Shown here: positions 1-8,906 of the stretch, piece by piece | Position numbering within the stretch: the stretch's first letter is position 1 | Layout: every line of letters starts with the position of its first letter | NCBI GenBank assembly: GCA_025358155.1 | Contig: JANYKR010000097.1 | Coordinates: forward strand, 1-59,967 | DNA: 59,967 nt | Reading direction: 5' to 3' | Source: Betaproteobacteria bacterium | Lineage (GTDB): Bacteria > Pseudomonadota > Gammaproteobacteria > Burkholderiales > Burkholderiaceae_C | Program-made: the position numbers and the translations under genes | Notes under the pieces: model-generated | What the model was told of the DNA's origin: nothing | Seen by the model: the letters and a program-made list of their open reading frames with translations, nothing else | The model's database searches: none

Positions 1-279
1 GCCGGACGGTGACAGCGCGGCGGCGCCGATGTCGGCATGGCGGTAGAACATCTCCACCGGCAGCAAGGCAGGGCTGGCCGCTGCGCTGCCGGGCAAGCCA
101 GGCACCGCGTCGGTGGCCGCCACCGGCGCTGCGGCCGCCGCTGTGCGCTCCGCCGCCAGCGCACCCTGGCCGGCGCCCACCCACAGCAGCCACAGCAGGG
201 CCAGCAGGATCGGCCAGCCGCTGCCCGGCGCCCAAAGCGGGTTGATTCGCCCCCATCCCGCTTGCCACCGATATTTCAT
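1..279 (-). CDS. S9-family (prolyl oligopeptidase-like) peptidase, N-terminal fragment
   Basis: Only the first 93 residues lie in the window; the gene runs off the left edge. The start is ATG at 279, preceded by an AGGGG ribosome-binding site. Residues 1-43 form a long signal or anchor segment (basic start, then a Leu/Trp-rich core ending near ALAAE). An Ala-rich linker follows, then a segment reading VEMFYRHADIGAAALSPSG. That phrase closely resembles the start of the beta-propeller domain in exported S9 acyl-peptide hydrolases, which often open with a phenylalanine, arginine and SP(D/S)G pattern. The catalytic domain is not visible, so the assignment rests on this N-terminal motif alone. Confidence 0.6.
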   Translation of the reverse strand, partial: MKYRWQAGWGRINPLWAPGSGWPILLALLWLLWVGAGQGALAAERTAAAAAPVAATDAVPGLPGSAAASPALLPVEMFYRHADIGAAALSPSG

Positions 280-534
280 CTTTACCCCTGCGTGTTGTGT
301 TGCCCTCCGCACCCTGCTGTGGGCTGGCTGACGACATGATGCCGAGAATTTGCCCCGCTGCCATCCACACAAGGCCGCCCGCCAGCAGGGCTGCCCACCA
401 GGGCTGCCCACCTCGGCCCGTGGTGGGCCGCACGCGGCGCCGCATCGGGGCCGACAGTTCTGGCGGGCTACTTTCAGCAAGCCGCTGGGCCACCAGGCAC
501 CCGACCGTGCGCGTTTTCATGGCATCGTCCGGGC

Positions 535-1017
535 ATGACCGAGTTTCCGCGCACGCTCAAGCACATCACGCTCTGGCTGGTGCTGGGCACCGCTGTTTTC
601 CTGGCGCTGCAGGCCTGGCAGGCCCGCCAGCAAGCCAGCCAGTTCAGCGCCACGGGCGGCGTGATCGAGTTGCGGCGGGCGCCGGACGGTCACTTTCACT
701 GGCCCGGCAGTGTCAATGGCGTGGCGGTGGAGTTTCTGGTCGATACCGGCGCCACCCGCAGCGCCTTGCCGCAAGCGCTGGCACAAGCCGCCGGCCTGCG
801 ACCCGAGGGTCGGGTGCAATCGTCGACCGCAGGCGGCACAGTGCAGGGCTGGAGCGCCCGCGCCGACCTGCAATTGCAGGGCGGGCTGCATGTCTCGCGC
901 CTGCCGTTGACCGTGCTGCCAGCCCTGGCCGCGCCGCTGTTGGGCATGGATGTGCTGGGCAAGCTGTCGTTCAGCCAGTCCGGCGGCGTGCTGCGGCTGC
1001 AGGCGCCCAACCCGTGA
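535..1017 (+). CDS. Membrane-anchored retropepsin-like aspartic protease (clan AA)
   Basis: A 160-residue protein of the bacterial retroviral-type aspartic protease family. Residues 11-27 are a single hydrophobic anchor. The catalytic motif FLVDTGAT lies at about 67-74, with Asp70 as the expected active-site residue. The flap region follows, and the second conserved block LLGMDVLG near 137-145 corresponds to the family's (L)LGMD motif. Proteins of this family act as homodimers with the catalytic domain in the periplasm. Substrates are generally unknown. It stands alone, divergent from the S9 peptidase gene, across a 255-base gap in which I see no clear element. Confidence 0.8.
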   Translation: MTEFPRTLKHITLWLVLGTAVFLALQAWQARQQASQFSATGGVIELRRAPDGHFHWPGSVNGVAVEFLVDTGATRSALPQALAQAAGLRPEGRVQSSTAGGTVQGWSARADLQLQGGLHVSRLPLTVLPALAAPLLGMDVLGKLSFSQSGGVLRLQAPNP

Positions 1018-1120
1018 CAGGCCTTTGACCCGCATCAGCCGCTCAGCTTTGTCGCCCCAGCCAACCAGGCACTGGGGCTACCATGCAGGGCACATCCCAA
1101 CAGCCCCGTGAGGAGACAGC

Positions 1121-1801
1121 ATGAGCGACGCAACAGGTGGTTTTGCCAACATGGTGCCCGGCTTTGACTTTTTGCAGAACCTGGTCAAGAACGCGGGCGC
1201 GGCGATGCCCGGCGTGGGCCAGTGGATCGCCCCCACACTCGACCCGGAGGCGCTGGAGAAACGCATCAGCGAGCTGCGCACGGTGCAGTTCTGGCTGGAG
1301 CAAAACGCCCGTCTGCTGGGCACCACGATCCAGGCGCTGGAGGTACAGCGCATGACGCTGACCACGCTCAAGACCATGAACGTTTCGTTCGGCGACCTGA
1401 CCGAGTCGCTCAAGATCCGGATGCCCGAGGCCGCCCCCGCGCCTTCGCCCGCACCGGCACCGGCACCCTCGCCGGCGCCGGCCCGCGCCGCGCCCGAGTC
1501 CGCCAGCACCGCCGCTGCCGCGCCGGTTGCCCCGGCCGGTGTGATCGACCCGATGCAGTGGTGGGGCGCGCTGACCCAGCAGTTCAGCGAGTTGGCGGCC
1601 AACGCGATGAAAGAGAGCAACACCGACGCTGCCCGCAACCTGGCCGGCTCGATGGTGCAGCAAGGCATCGAAGCCGCTGGCGCCACGCTCAAGCAAGCCA
1701 CCGCAATGCCCACGGCGGTGGCGCAAAAAATGGCCGCTGCCGCCGCGTCGGCCAAATCGGCTGGCGCCAAGAAAACCAGCACCAGCCGCAAGCCGGGCTG
1801 A
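1121..1801 (+). CDS. phaM: PhaM family polyhydroxyalkanoate granule regulator
   Basis: A 226-residue protein matching PhaM of PHB-storing beta-proteobacteria. In Cupriavidus, PhaM binds and activates PHB synthase, coats granules and ties them to the nucleoid. The conserved N-terminal half contains GFDFLQNLVKN near residue 13 and LEKRISELRTVQFWLEQN near 45. A Pro/Ala linker (about 105-135) separates it from a helical C-terminal half. The tail is rich in Lys, Ser, Thr and Ala (KKTSTSRK), which fits nucleic-acid binding. Family members are about 180-260 residues long. An AGGAG-like site lies just before ATG 1121. Its presence implies that the organism stores PHA. Confidence 0.82.
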   Translation: MSDATGGFANMVPGFDFLQNLVKNAGAAMPGVGQWIAPTLDPEALEKRISELRTVQFWLEQNARLLGTTIQALEVQRMTLTTLKTMNVSFGDLTESLKIRMPEAAPAPSPAPAPAPSPAPARAAPESASTAAAAPVAPAGVIDPMQWWGALTQQFSELAANAMKESNTDAARNLAGSMVQQGIEAAGATLKQATAMPTAVAQKMAAAAASAKSAGAKKTSTSRKPG

Positions 1802-1843
1802 GTTCCCAACCGGCTTTTGCGCCCTGATTTCGCCCGGTCCGCC

Positions 1844-3070
1844 ATGTTCATCACCGCGCACGCCACCCATCCCGACGCCCACATGGCCTTGGCGCTGGCG
1901 GCCGCGCAGATCGATGCCCAGCGCGCCGCCCGTGGCCCAGGCTTTGCGGCCAGCCTGGGCCTGGTCTACCTCAGCGACCGGCTGGCCCAGCAGGCCGATG
2001 CCGTGCTGGCCGAACTGCAGCAGCGCTGGCCCGGGGTGCACTGGGCCGGCAGTGTCGGGCTGGGGGTGATGGCCAGCGGGGTGGAGTACATCGACGAGCC
2101 GGCGCTGGTGCTGATGCTGTGCGACCTGCCGGCCGACAGCTTCTTGCTGTTCAACGGCCGCTTGCCCTTGCCCAACCAGCGAGCCCACAGCGCGCTGGTG
2201 CATGCCGACCCGGCCACCCATGACCTGGACGACCTGCTGCTGGAGCTCGCCGGCCGCACCCGCAGCGGCTATTTGTTTGGTGGCCTGGCCGGCTCACGCA
2301 ACCGGCGCCTGCACATCGCCGACGGTGTGTTCGAGGGCGGTCTGTCGGGCGTGGCCTTCTTGCCTGAGCCACAGGGCGCAGCGCCGCACGGCCTGCGCCT
2401 GGTCTCCAGGGTCACCCAGGGCTGCAAGCCGCTGGGTCCGGCCCGCCGCATCACCGCCAGCGAGCGCAACCTGGTGCTGGCGCTCGATGACCAGCCCGCC
2501 CTGCCGCTGCTGCTGGCCGATCTGGGCATCACGCTGCAGGCGCCGCTGACGGCGATGGCGGCTCTGCGCCAGACCCTGGTCGGGCTGACCGATGGCGCAG
2601 GCACCGTGCTGGCCCGGGGCGGACAGTTTGGGGCCGACACCCGGGTGCGCCACCTGATCGGCATCGATCCGGGGCGCGAGGGCTTCGCGCTGTCTGACAC
2701 AGCGGCCATCGGCCAGCAACTGGCCTTTTGCCGGCGCGATGTGGCCGCCGCCCGGCGCGACCTGGTGCGCATCTGCGCCGAGATTCGAGATGAGGTCGAG
2801 ACCGATGCCGAGGCGCCGATGGCCACCGCTGCCGGCCCTGCAGGGCCTGCGGCGGTCACCGCAGCAGCCCGGCCCCATATCGTCGGCGCGGTCTATGTCT
2901 CCTGCTCGGGCCGGGGCGGGCCGCACTTCGGCGCCCCATCGGCCGAGGCCCAGATCGTTCAGCATGCGCTGGGCGATGTGCCGCTGGTCGGGTTTTTTGC
3001 CGGCGGCGAAATCGCCCACCACCACCTCTACGGCTACACCGGCGTGCTGACGGTGTTTGTCGCCGCCTGA
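1844..3070 (+). CDS. FIST signal-transduction domain protein
   Basis: A 408-residue protein with a FIST N domain (about residues 30-230) and a FIST C domain (about 240-400). FIST domains are predicted small-ligand sensors, possibly for amino acids. Family features include the repeated small-residue turn motifs GSVGLG, FGGLAGSRNRRL and VSCSGRGG near the C-terminus. A closing VGFFAGGEIAH is typical of FIST C. I prefer ATG 1844 over the in-frame TTG at 1817 because homology-like sequence begins at FITAHATHPD; neither has a good ribosome-binding site. No kinase or output domain is fused to it. The partner is unknown. Confidence 0.8.
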   Translation: MFITAHATHPDAHMALALAAAQIDAQRAARGPGFAASLGLVYLSDRLAQQADAVLAELQQRWPGVHWAGSVGLGVMASGVEYIDEPALVLMLCDLPADSFLLFNGRLPLPNQRAHSALVHADPATHDLDDLLLELAGRTRSGYLFGGLAGSRNRRLHIADGVFEGGLSGVAFLPEPQGAAPHGLRLVSRVTQGCKPLGPARRITASERNLVLALDDQPALPLLLADLGITLQAPLTAMAALRQTLVGLTDGAGTVLARGGQFGADTRVRHLIGIDPGREGFALSDTAAIGQQLAFCRRDVAAARRDLVRICAEIRDEVETDAEAPMATAAGPAGPAAVTAAARPHIVGAVYVSCSGRGGPHFGAPSAEAQIVQHALGDVPLVGFFAGGEIAHHHLYGYTGVLTVFVAA

Positions 3071-3389
3071 GCGGCTGGCGCGGCAGGCCGTCCGGCAGGG
3101 CGCCGGCCAGGCACGGGGAGTGCGCAGCCTTTGCCGATGGGCCCGCATCACCTTGGGTTGACACAGATCAAGGCAATCCGCCCGGCAAGCTGGGCTACTG
3201 CTGGAGGCGTAAAAAATCCTTTCGGTGCGCGGCGGCAAGTTTCACCGCGGCCCTGCACTGTTGCGGCAGCATCACGAAAGCTTCAGCATCCGGCACACCG
3301 GCTCGCAGCGTCGGCCCGTCGGGTAACTGATCAAGAAGGCCTGCCACAAGGCCTGCCGGCGCATCCACAACGACCCGAGGAGACAACCC
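3071..3389. other. Upstream region of the lldP-glc block
   Basis: A 319-base gap without a credible gene. It holds an FNR-like palindrome at 3158-3171 and, just before the permease, a direct repeat of AAGGCCTGCC (about 3336-3357). A strong GAGGAG ribosome-binding site lies near 3376-3381. No riboswitch-like or tRNA-like structure was recognised. Confidence 0.5.
3158..3171. promoter_or_regulatory. FNR/ANR-type palindrome
   Basis: TTGACacagATCAA matches the FNR-family consensus TTGAT-N4-ATCAA at nine of ten informative positions. It lies about 220 bases upstream of the lactate/glycolate permease start. Position and match suggest redox control of the operon by an FNR/ANR/DNR-like regulator. No such regulator is encoded in the window. 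Confidence 0.4.
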
Positions 3390-5052
3390 ATGGTCTGGCA
3401 ACAGATTTACGACCCCTTCCACAACATGATCATCTCCACCACGCTGGCCGCAATTCCGGTGGTGGTGATGCTGGTGGCGCTGGGGTTTTTGCACATCAAG
3501 GCCCACATCGCCGCCGGCCTGGGCCTGGTGGCCGCCGTGGCGGTGGCGGTGTTTGCCTACGGCATGCCGGTGGACTTGGCGGGCCGGGCGGCGATGTACG
3601 GCGGCTTCACCGGTTTGCTGCCGATCGGCTGGATCGTGCTCAACATCATCTTCCTGCAGCAGCTTGCCGAGCAGAACGGCAGCTTCCAGATTCTGCAGGA
3701 CTCGCTCTCGGGCATCACCGAAGACCGCCGCCTGCAGTTGCTGCTGATCGCGTTTTGCTTCGGCGCGCTTTTTTGAAGGTGCGGCCGGCTTCGGCACGCC
3801 GGTGGCGGTGACCGCAGGCATCCTGATCGGGCTGGGCTTTTCGCCGCTGGCCGCATCGGGTCTGAGCTTGATTGCCAACACCGCGCCGGTTGCCTTTGGC
3901 GCACTCGGCACACCGGTCATCACGCTGGCCAAGGTGCACGGCTACGACCTGATGGAGGTTACCGCGATGATCGGCCGCCAGTTGCCGGTCTTCTCGCTGC
4001 TGGTGCCGTTCTGGCTGATCTGGGCCTTTGCCGGGCGCAAGGCGATGATGGAGATCTGGCCGGCCATTCTGGTCACCGGCTTGAGCTTTGCGATCCCGCA
4101 GTACCTGGTCAGCAATTTCATCGGCCCGGAACTGGTCGACATCATCGCGGCCATCGTCTCGATGGTGTCGTTGATCGCCTTTCTGCGGGTCTGGCAGCCC
4201 AAGAAAATCTGGGCCTCACCGTCGATGCGTGGCCGAGACATCAGCGCCGCCGAGGCCAAGCCCGCCCGCACCCCGGTGCGCCACAGCACGGCCGACCTGG
4301 TGCGCGCCTGGACGCCCTGGGCCATCCTGACGGTGTTTGTGTTTGTCTGGGGCCTGCCAGCGGTCAAGACCTTCCTGAACGACTTGTACGCACCCAAGTT
4401 CCCGATCGACGGCCTGCACAACCTGATCGAGAAGATGCCGCCGGTGGTGCTCAAGCCGACCAAGGAGGGCGCGGTCTACGTGCTCAACCTGCTGTCGGCC
4501 ACCGGCACCGGCATCCTGCTGTCGGCCATCCTGGGCGCGCTGGTGATGAAGTACAACCCGCTCGACATCATCAAGACCTGGCTGCGCACGCTGTGGCTGG
4601 TGCGCTTCTCGCTGGTCACCATCGTGCTGATGCTGGCGCTGGGCACGCTCACCCGCTTCTCGGGCACCGACACCACGCTCGGCCTGGCGTTTGCCAACAC
4701 CGGCGTTTTCTACCCGTTCTTTGGCACGCTGATGGGCTGGATCGGGGTGGCGATGACCGGCTCGGACACCGCAAGCAACGTGTTGTTCGGCGGCATGCAG
4801 AAGGTGGCGGCCGAGCAACTGGGCCTGAGCCCCAACCTGATGGGCGCGGCCAACAGCTCGGGCGGGGTGATGGGCAAGATGATCGACGCGCAATCCATCG
4901 TGGTGGCGTCCACCGCCACCCGCTGGTTCGATCACGAGGGCGACATCCTGCGCTTCGTCTTCTTCCACTCGATCGCGCTGGCCTGCCTGGTGGGTTTGTA
5001 CGTCACGCTGCAGGCCTATGTCTGGCCCTTCACGCTGATGGTGGTGCATTGA
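3390..5052 (+). CDS. lldP: L-lactate/glycolate permease, interrupted by a one-base frameshift
   Basis: A lactate permease (LctP/LldP/GlcA family) that imports lactate and often glycolate by proton symport. The reading frame breaks at 3768-3776. The first part (3390-3776, 128 residues) ends FCFGALF then TGA. The second frame resumes the family motif EGAAGFGTPVAVTAGILIG and runs intact to 5052. Dropping one base from the run CTTTTTTGAA restores GALFEGAAGFG and gives 553 residues with about 12-14 membrane segments, the normal family length. The break is an inactivating mutation, a sequencing error in the T run, or a +1 slip site. A GAGGAG ribosome-binding site precedes ATG 3390. The gene sits directly upstream of glcDE, which suggests glycolate or lactate as substrate. 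Confidence 0.85.
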
Positions 5053-5106
5053 TCTAGACTGCGGTGGCCCTGTACCGGGCGCCGGCCCACACCCGAGGTT
5101 CTCCGC

Positions 5107-6627
5107 ATGAACGCCCCCGCCGATCTGTCCCTCTCCGACGCTGCGTTGCAGGCCGAACGCAGCGCGCGCAGCGCTCGCCAGGCCGAGGTGGTGGCCGCTT
5201 TGCGGACCGTGCTGCCGGCGCATGCGCTGCTGTACCGGCAAGAGGACACCGTGCCCTACGAGTGCGACGGCCTCACCGCCTACCGCCAGTTGCCGCTGGT
5301 GGTGGTACTGCCCGAGACCGAGGCGCAGGTGGCCGCCGTGCTCAAGACCTGCCACGGCATGGGCGTGCCGGTGGTGGCGCGGGGCGCGGGCACCGGCCTG
5401 TCAGGCGGCGCGATGCCGCATGCACTCGGCGTGACGATGTCGCTGGCCAAGTTCAACCGCATCGTCAAGCTCGATGTGCTGGCCCGCACCGCCGTGGTGC
5501 AGTGCGGCGTGCGCAACCTGGCGATCAGCGAGGCGGCAGCACCGCACGGCCTGTACTACGCGCCCGACCCCAGCAGCCAGATCGCCTGCACCATCGGCGG
5601 CAATGTGGCCGAGAACTCCGGCGGCGTGCACTGCCTCAAATACGGCCTGACGCTGCACAACTTGCTCAAGGTGCGCGGCTTCACCGCCGACGGCGAGCCG
5701 GTCGAGTTTGGCGGTGACGCACTCGACGCGCCCGGCCTGGACCTGCTCTCGGTGGTGGTCGGTAGCGAGGGCATGCTGGCCGTCACCATCGAGGTCACCG
5801 TCAAGCTCTGCCCCAAGCCCCAGGTGGCGCGCTGCATCATGGCCAGCTTTGACGACATCCGCGCCGCCGGCGACGCCGTGGCTGCGGTGATCGCCGCCGG
5901 CATCATCCCGGCCGGGCTGGAGATGATGGACAAGCCGATGACGGCGGCAGTCGAAGACTATGTACACGCCGGCTACGACCTGGACGCGGCGGCGATCCTG
6001 CTGTGCGAGAGCGACGGCACGCCCGAGGAAGTGACCGAGGAGATCGGCCGCATGCAGGCCGTGCTGCTGGCGCACGGTGCCACGCGCCTGGCCGTGAGCG
6101 AAAACGAGGCCCAGCGCCTGCGGTTCTGGAGCGGGCGCAAAAACGCCTTTCCGGCGTCGGGCCGCATCAGCCCCGACTACATGTGCATGGACTCGACCAT
6201 CCCGAGAAAGCGCCTGGCCGACATCCTGATCGCGATTGCCGCGATGGAAAAAAAATACCAGCTGCGCTGCTGCAACGTCTTCCATGCCGGCGACGGCAAC
6301 CTGCACCCGCTGATCCTGTTTGATGCCGCCGACCCCGACCAGCTGCACCGCTGCGAGCTGTTTGGCGCCGACATCCTGGAGACCAGCGTGGCGCTGGGCG
6401 GCACCGTCACCGGCGAGCACGGCGTGGGCGTCGAAAAGCTCAGTTCGATGTGCGTGCAGTTTTCGCCCGAAGAGCGCGAGCAGATGTTTGCGGTCAAGCG
6501 GGCGTTTGATCCGGCCGGCGGACTCAACCCCGGCAAGGTGATCCCGACGCTGCACCGCTGCGCCGAGTACGGCCGCATGCACGTCAAGAAGGGCCTGCTG
6601 CCGTTTGCCGAGCTGGAGCGGTTCTGA
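5107..6627 (+). CDS. glcD: Glycolate oxidase subunit GlcD (FAD-linked)
   Basis: A 506-residue FAD-linked oxidase subunit that oxidises glycolate (or D-lactate) to glyoxylate together with GlcE and GlcF. The FAD-binding domain carries GAGTGLSGGA at 93-102 and TIGGNVAENSGG at 162-173. The C-terminal oxidase domain contains the conserved NVFHAGDGNLHP and GEHGVGVEK motifs (about 400-445). Length is as usual for GlcD (about 500). It lies 54 bases after the permease and is followed after two bases by glcE, so the genes are almost certainly cotranscribed. Confidence 0.93.
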   Translation: MNAPADLSLSDAALQAERSARSARQAEVVAALRTVLPAHALLYRQEDTVPYECDGLTAYRQLPLVVVLPETEAQVAAVLKTCHGMGVPVVARGAGTGLSGGAMPHALGVTMSLAKFNRIVKLDVLARTAVVQCGVRNLAISEAAAPHGLYYAPDPSSQIACTIGGNVAENSGGVHCLKYGLTLHNLLKVRGFTADGEPVEFGGDALDAPGLDLLSVVVGSEGMLAVTIEVTVKLCPKPQVARCIMASFDDIRAAGDAVAAVIAAGIIPAGLEMMDKPMTAAVEDYVHAGYDLDAAAILLCESDGTPEEVTEEIGRMQAVLLAHGATRLAVSENEAQRLRFWSGRKNAFPASGRISPDYMCMDSTIPRKRLADILIAIAAMEKKYQLRCCNVFHAGDGNLHPLILFDAADPDQLHRCELFGADILETSVALGGTVTGEHGVGVEKLSSMCVQFSPEEREQMFAVKRAFDPAGGLNPGKVIPTLHRCAEYGRMHVKKGLLPFAELERF

Positions 6628-6629
6628 GC

Positions 6630-7742
6630 ATGGCCGATGCCGCACTCGACAGCCTGGTCGACCGGGTTCGCGCTGCCCGCGCCGACAAGACAGCGCTCAA
6701 TATCCAGGGCGGCAACACCAAGGCCTTTTACGGTGAGGCGCCGCAAGGCCAGCCGCTGGACCTGCGCGGGCTGGCCGGCATCAGCAGCTACGAGCCCAGC
6801 GAGCTGGTCGTCACGGTGCGCGCCGGCACGCCACTGGCCGAGTTGGAGGCGGCGCTGGCCGAGCAGGCCCAGTGCCTGCCGTTCGAGCCGCCCCGGTTCA
6901 TGGCCGGCGGCACGGTCGGCGGCATGGTGGCCGCCGGGCTGGCCGGACCGGCGCGCGCCGCAGTGGGCGGGCTGCGCGACTACGTGCTGGGCGCCACGCT
7001 GCTGACCGGCCGGGCCGAGTTGCTGAGCTTTGGTGGCCAGGTGATAAAAAATGTCGCCGGCTACGACGTCTCACGCTTGCTGGCGGGGTCGATGGGCATG
7101 TTGGGCGTGGTCTGCGAGGTCTCGCTCAAGGTCTTGCCGGTGGCGGTGGCCAGCGCCACGCTGCGCTTCGAGCGCGACGAGGCCACGGCCTTGAAGCAGC
7201 TCAACACCTGGGGCGGCCAGCCGCTGCCCATCAACGCCAGCGCCTGGTGGGACGGCATGCTGGTGCTGCGCCTGTCGGGTGCGGCGGCGGCGGTTCAGTC
7301 GGCCGTGCAAAAGCTGGGCGGCGAGCGGGTCGATCCCACGCTGGCAGCGGCCTTCTGGACCGGTTTGCGCGACCAGACTGATGAGTTCTTTGTCAAGGCC
7401 GGCACCGCCGTGGCCGCTGGCGCCACGCTGTGGCGGCTGGCGATGCCGCAGACCACTGCGCCGATGGCGCTGGCCGGCGAGCACCTGGTGGAGTGGGGCG
7501 GCGCCCAGCGCTGGGTCGTCACCACCACGCCGGCAGCGGTGGTGCGCGACGCGGCGGCGCGTGGTGGTGGCCATGCCACGGTGTTTCGCGGCGCCCGGGC
7601 GGGCAACCCCGAGGCCGGCCGAGCCGAAGGGCCGTGCTTTGCGCCGCTGTCGGCGCCGCTGATGCAGATCCACCGTGAGCTCAAAGCCGCTTTCGACCCG
7701 GGCCGGGTCTTCAACCCGGGCCGGCTCTACGCCGGACTGTGA
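6630..7742 (+). CDS. glcE: Glycolate oxidase subunit GlcE
   Basis: A 370-residue FAD-binding subunit of the glycolate oxidase complex. The half FAD-binding domain shows NIQGGNTKAFYG near 21-32, FMAGGTVGGMVAAG near 90-103 and IKNVAGYDVSRLLAGS near 138-153. The C-terminal end FDPGRVFNPGRLYAGL is the usual GlcE ending. ATG 6630 lies three bases after the glcD stop. Its own stop overlaps the GTG start of the next gene, pointing to translational coupling. Confidence 0.92.
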   Translation: MADAALDSLVDRVRAARADKTALNIQGGNTKAFYGEAPQGQPLDLRGLAGISSYEPSELVVTVRAGTPLAELEAALAEQAQCLPFEPPRFMAGGTVGGMVAAGLAGPARAAVGGLRDYVLGATLLTGRAELLSFGGQVIKNVAGYDVSRLLAGSMGMLGVVCEVSLKVLPVAVASATLRFERDEATALKQLNTWGGQPLPINASAWWDGMLVLRLSGAAAAVQSAVQKLGGERVDPTLAAAFWTGLRDQTDEFFVKAGTAVAAGATLWRLAMPQTTAPMALAGEHLVEWGGAQRWVVTTTPAAVVRDAAARGGGHATVFRGARAGNPEAGRAEGPCFAPLSAPLMQIHRELKAAFDPGRVFNPGRLYAGL

Positions 7743-8482
7743 GCCTGGCGACCATGCCCGTCGTCCCGCTGGCCAGCCCTGCTCAACCCGGCGCAGCCCA
7801 TGCGCCAGCCCTCGCCGGCAGCGCCACGCCCGAGAGCATGGCGCGCTACTACGCCCAACGCGCGGCGTACTACGAGCGGGTCTACTTCAAGCCCGAGCGA
7901 CAGGCCGATCTGCGCCAGATGGAGGCCTGGGTTGCGCGTCAGTTCAGCGGCCGGCGGGTGCTGGAAATCGCCTGCGGCACCGGCTGGTGGACAGCGCACG
8001 GTGCGGCCCGCGCGGCCCACTGGCGTGCCACCGATCTCAACCCCGAGACGATGGCGCTGGCTCAGGCCAAACCCATGCCCGCCGGTATTGTCCAGTTCCA
8101 GACCGTCGATGCTTACAGCCTGTCCGAGCTGCAGGACGAGACGTTTGACGCCGCGTTCGCCGGCTTCTGGTGGAGCCATGTGGCGCTGCAGCGCCTACCC
8201 GGCTGGCTGAGCGCGCTGCATGACCGGCTGGCCGACGGCGCTGAAGTGGTGATGCTGGACAACCGCTTCGTGGCCGGCAGCAGCACGCCGATCAGCCGCA
8301 TCGACGCCGAGGGCAACAGCTACCAGCAACGCGCACTGGACGACGGCAGCCGCCAGGAGGTGCTGAAGAACTTTCCAAGCGCCGAGCAGGCGTTTGCGGT
8401 ACTGGGCCCACGCGCACGCGATCCGCAGTGGCTGGCCTTTGAGCACTACTGGATCCTGCACTACCGGCTGGGCACAAGATGA
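7739..8482 (+). CDS. Class I SAM-dependent methyltransferase
   Basis: A 247-residue methyltransferase with the SAM-binding motif I RVLEIACGTGWWT at about residues 75-87. An acidic strand end follows (ATDLNPETM near 98), and motif IV lies near FDAAFAGFWWSHV. The GTG start at 7739 overlaps the glcE stop; ATG 7754 is an alternative. The substrate is not apparent. Its place inside the glc block is unusual, since no methylation step is known in glycolate oxidation. It could be a passenger gene of the operon. Confidence 0.78.
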   Translation: MSLATMPVVPLASPAQPGAAHAPALAGSATPESMARYYAQRAAYYERVYFKPERQADLRQMEAWVARQFSGRRVLEIACGTGWWTAHGAARAAHWRATDLNPETMALAQAKPMPAGIVQFQTVDAYSLSELQDETFDAAFAGFWWSHVALQRLPGWLSALHDRLADGAEVVMLDNRFVAGSSTPISRIDAEGNSYQQRALDDGSRQEVLKNFPSAEQAFAVLGPRARDPQWLAFEHYWILHYRLGTR

Positions 8483-8561
8483 GCCCGCACAGCCGCGCGG
8501 CAGGGCGAGACGCCCACGGCGAAAGCCGAAACACCGCTGTGCGAAGCGGGGGGCCCGCCTG

Positions 8562-8906
8562 ATGCCGGTGTTGCAAGGCCTGGCCTGGTTGCTGCTGTGC
8601 CAGTCCGCCGGTGAAGCCATCGCCCGGCTGGCCCATTTGCCACTGCCCGGCCCGGTGCTGGGTCTGCTGCTGCTGATCGCGCTGCTGCAATGGCCGCCGG
8701 TGCGCACCGCCATCGGCGCGGCAGCTGATGCGCTGCTGGCGCACTTGTCGCTGCTGTTTGTACCCGTGGGCGTTGGCGTGATGACCCACCTGGGCCTGTT
8801 GTCGACCTACGGGTTGCGTCTGCTGCTGGCGATCACCCTGTCCACCTGGATCGGGCTGGCCGTGACCGCACTGGTTCTGCGGGCCTGGTTGCGGCCACAG
8901 CCATGA
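8562..8906 (+). CDS. lrgA: LrgA/CidA family membrane protein
   Basis: A 114-residue membrane protein of the CidA/LrgA family. It has four hydrophobic segments and the family signature LPLPGPVLGLLLL (residues about 28-40), followed by LLAHLSLLFVPVGVGVMTH. LrgA works with LrgB. Such pairs were first described as holin/antiholin-like. In Bacillus they act in pyruvate uptake, and the plant chloroplast fusion PLGG1 carries glycolate and glycerate. ATG 8562 is chosen because family similarity begins at MPVLQGLAW. The stop overlaps lrgB by four bases. Confidence 0.82.
   Translation: MPVLQGLAWLLLCQSAGEAIARLAHLPLPGPVLGLLLLIALLQWPPVRTAIGAAADALLAHLSLLFVPVGVGVMTHLGLLSTYGLRLLLAITLSTWIGLAVTALVLRAWLRPQP

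Noticed and set aside
3158-3163. TTGACA as a -35 promoter element before lldP
   Set aside because: No acceptable -10 sequence lies 16-18 bases downstream; the symmetric FNR-like reading explains the site better.
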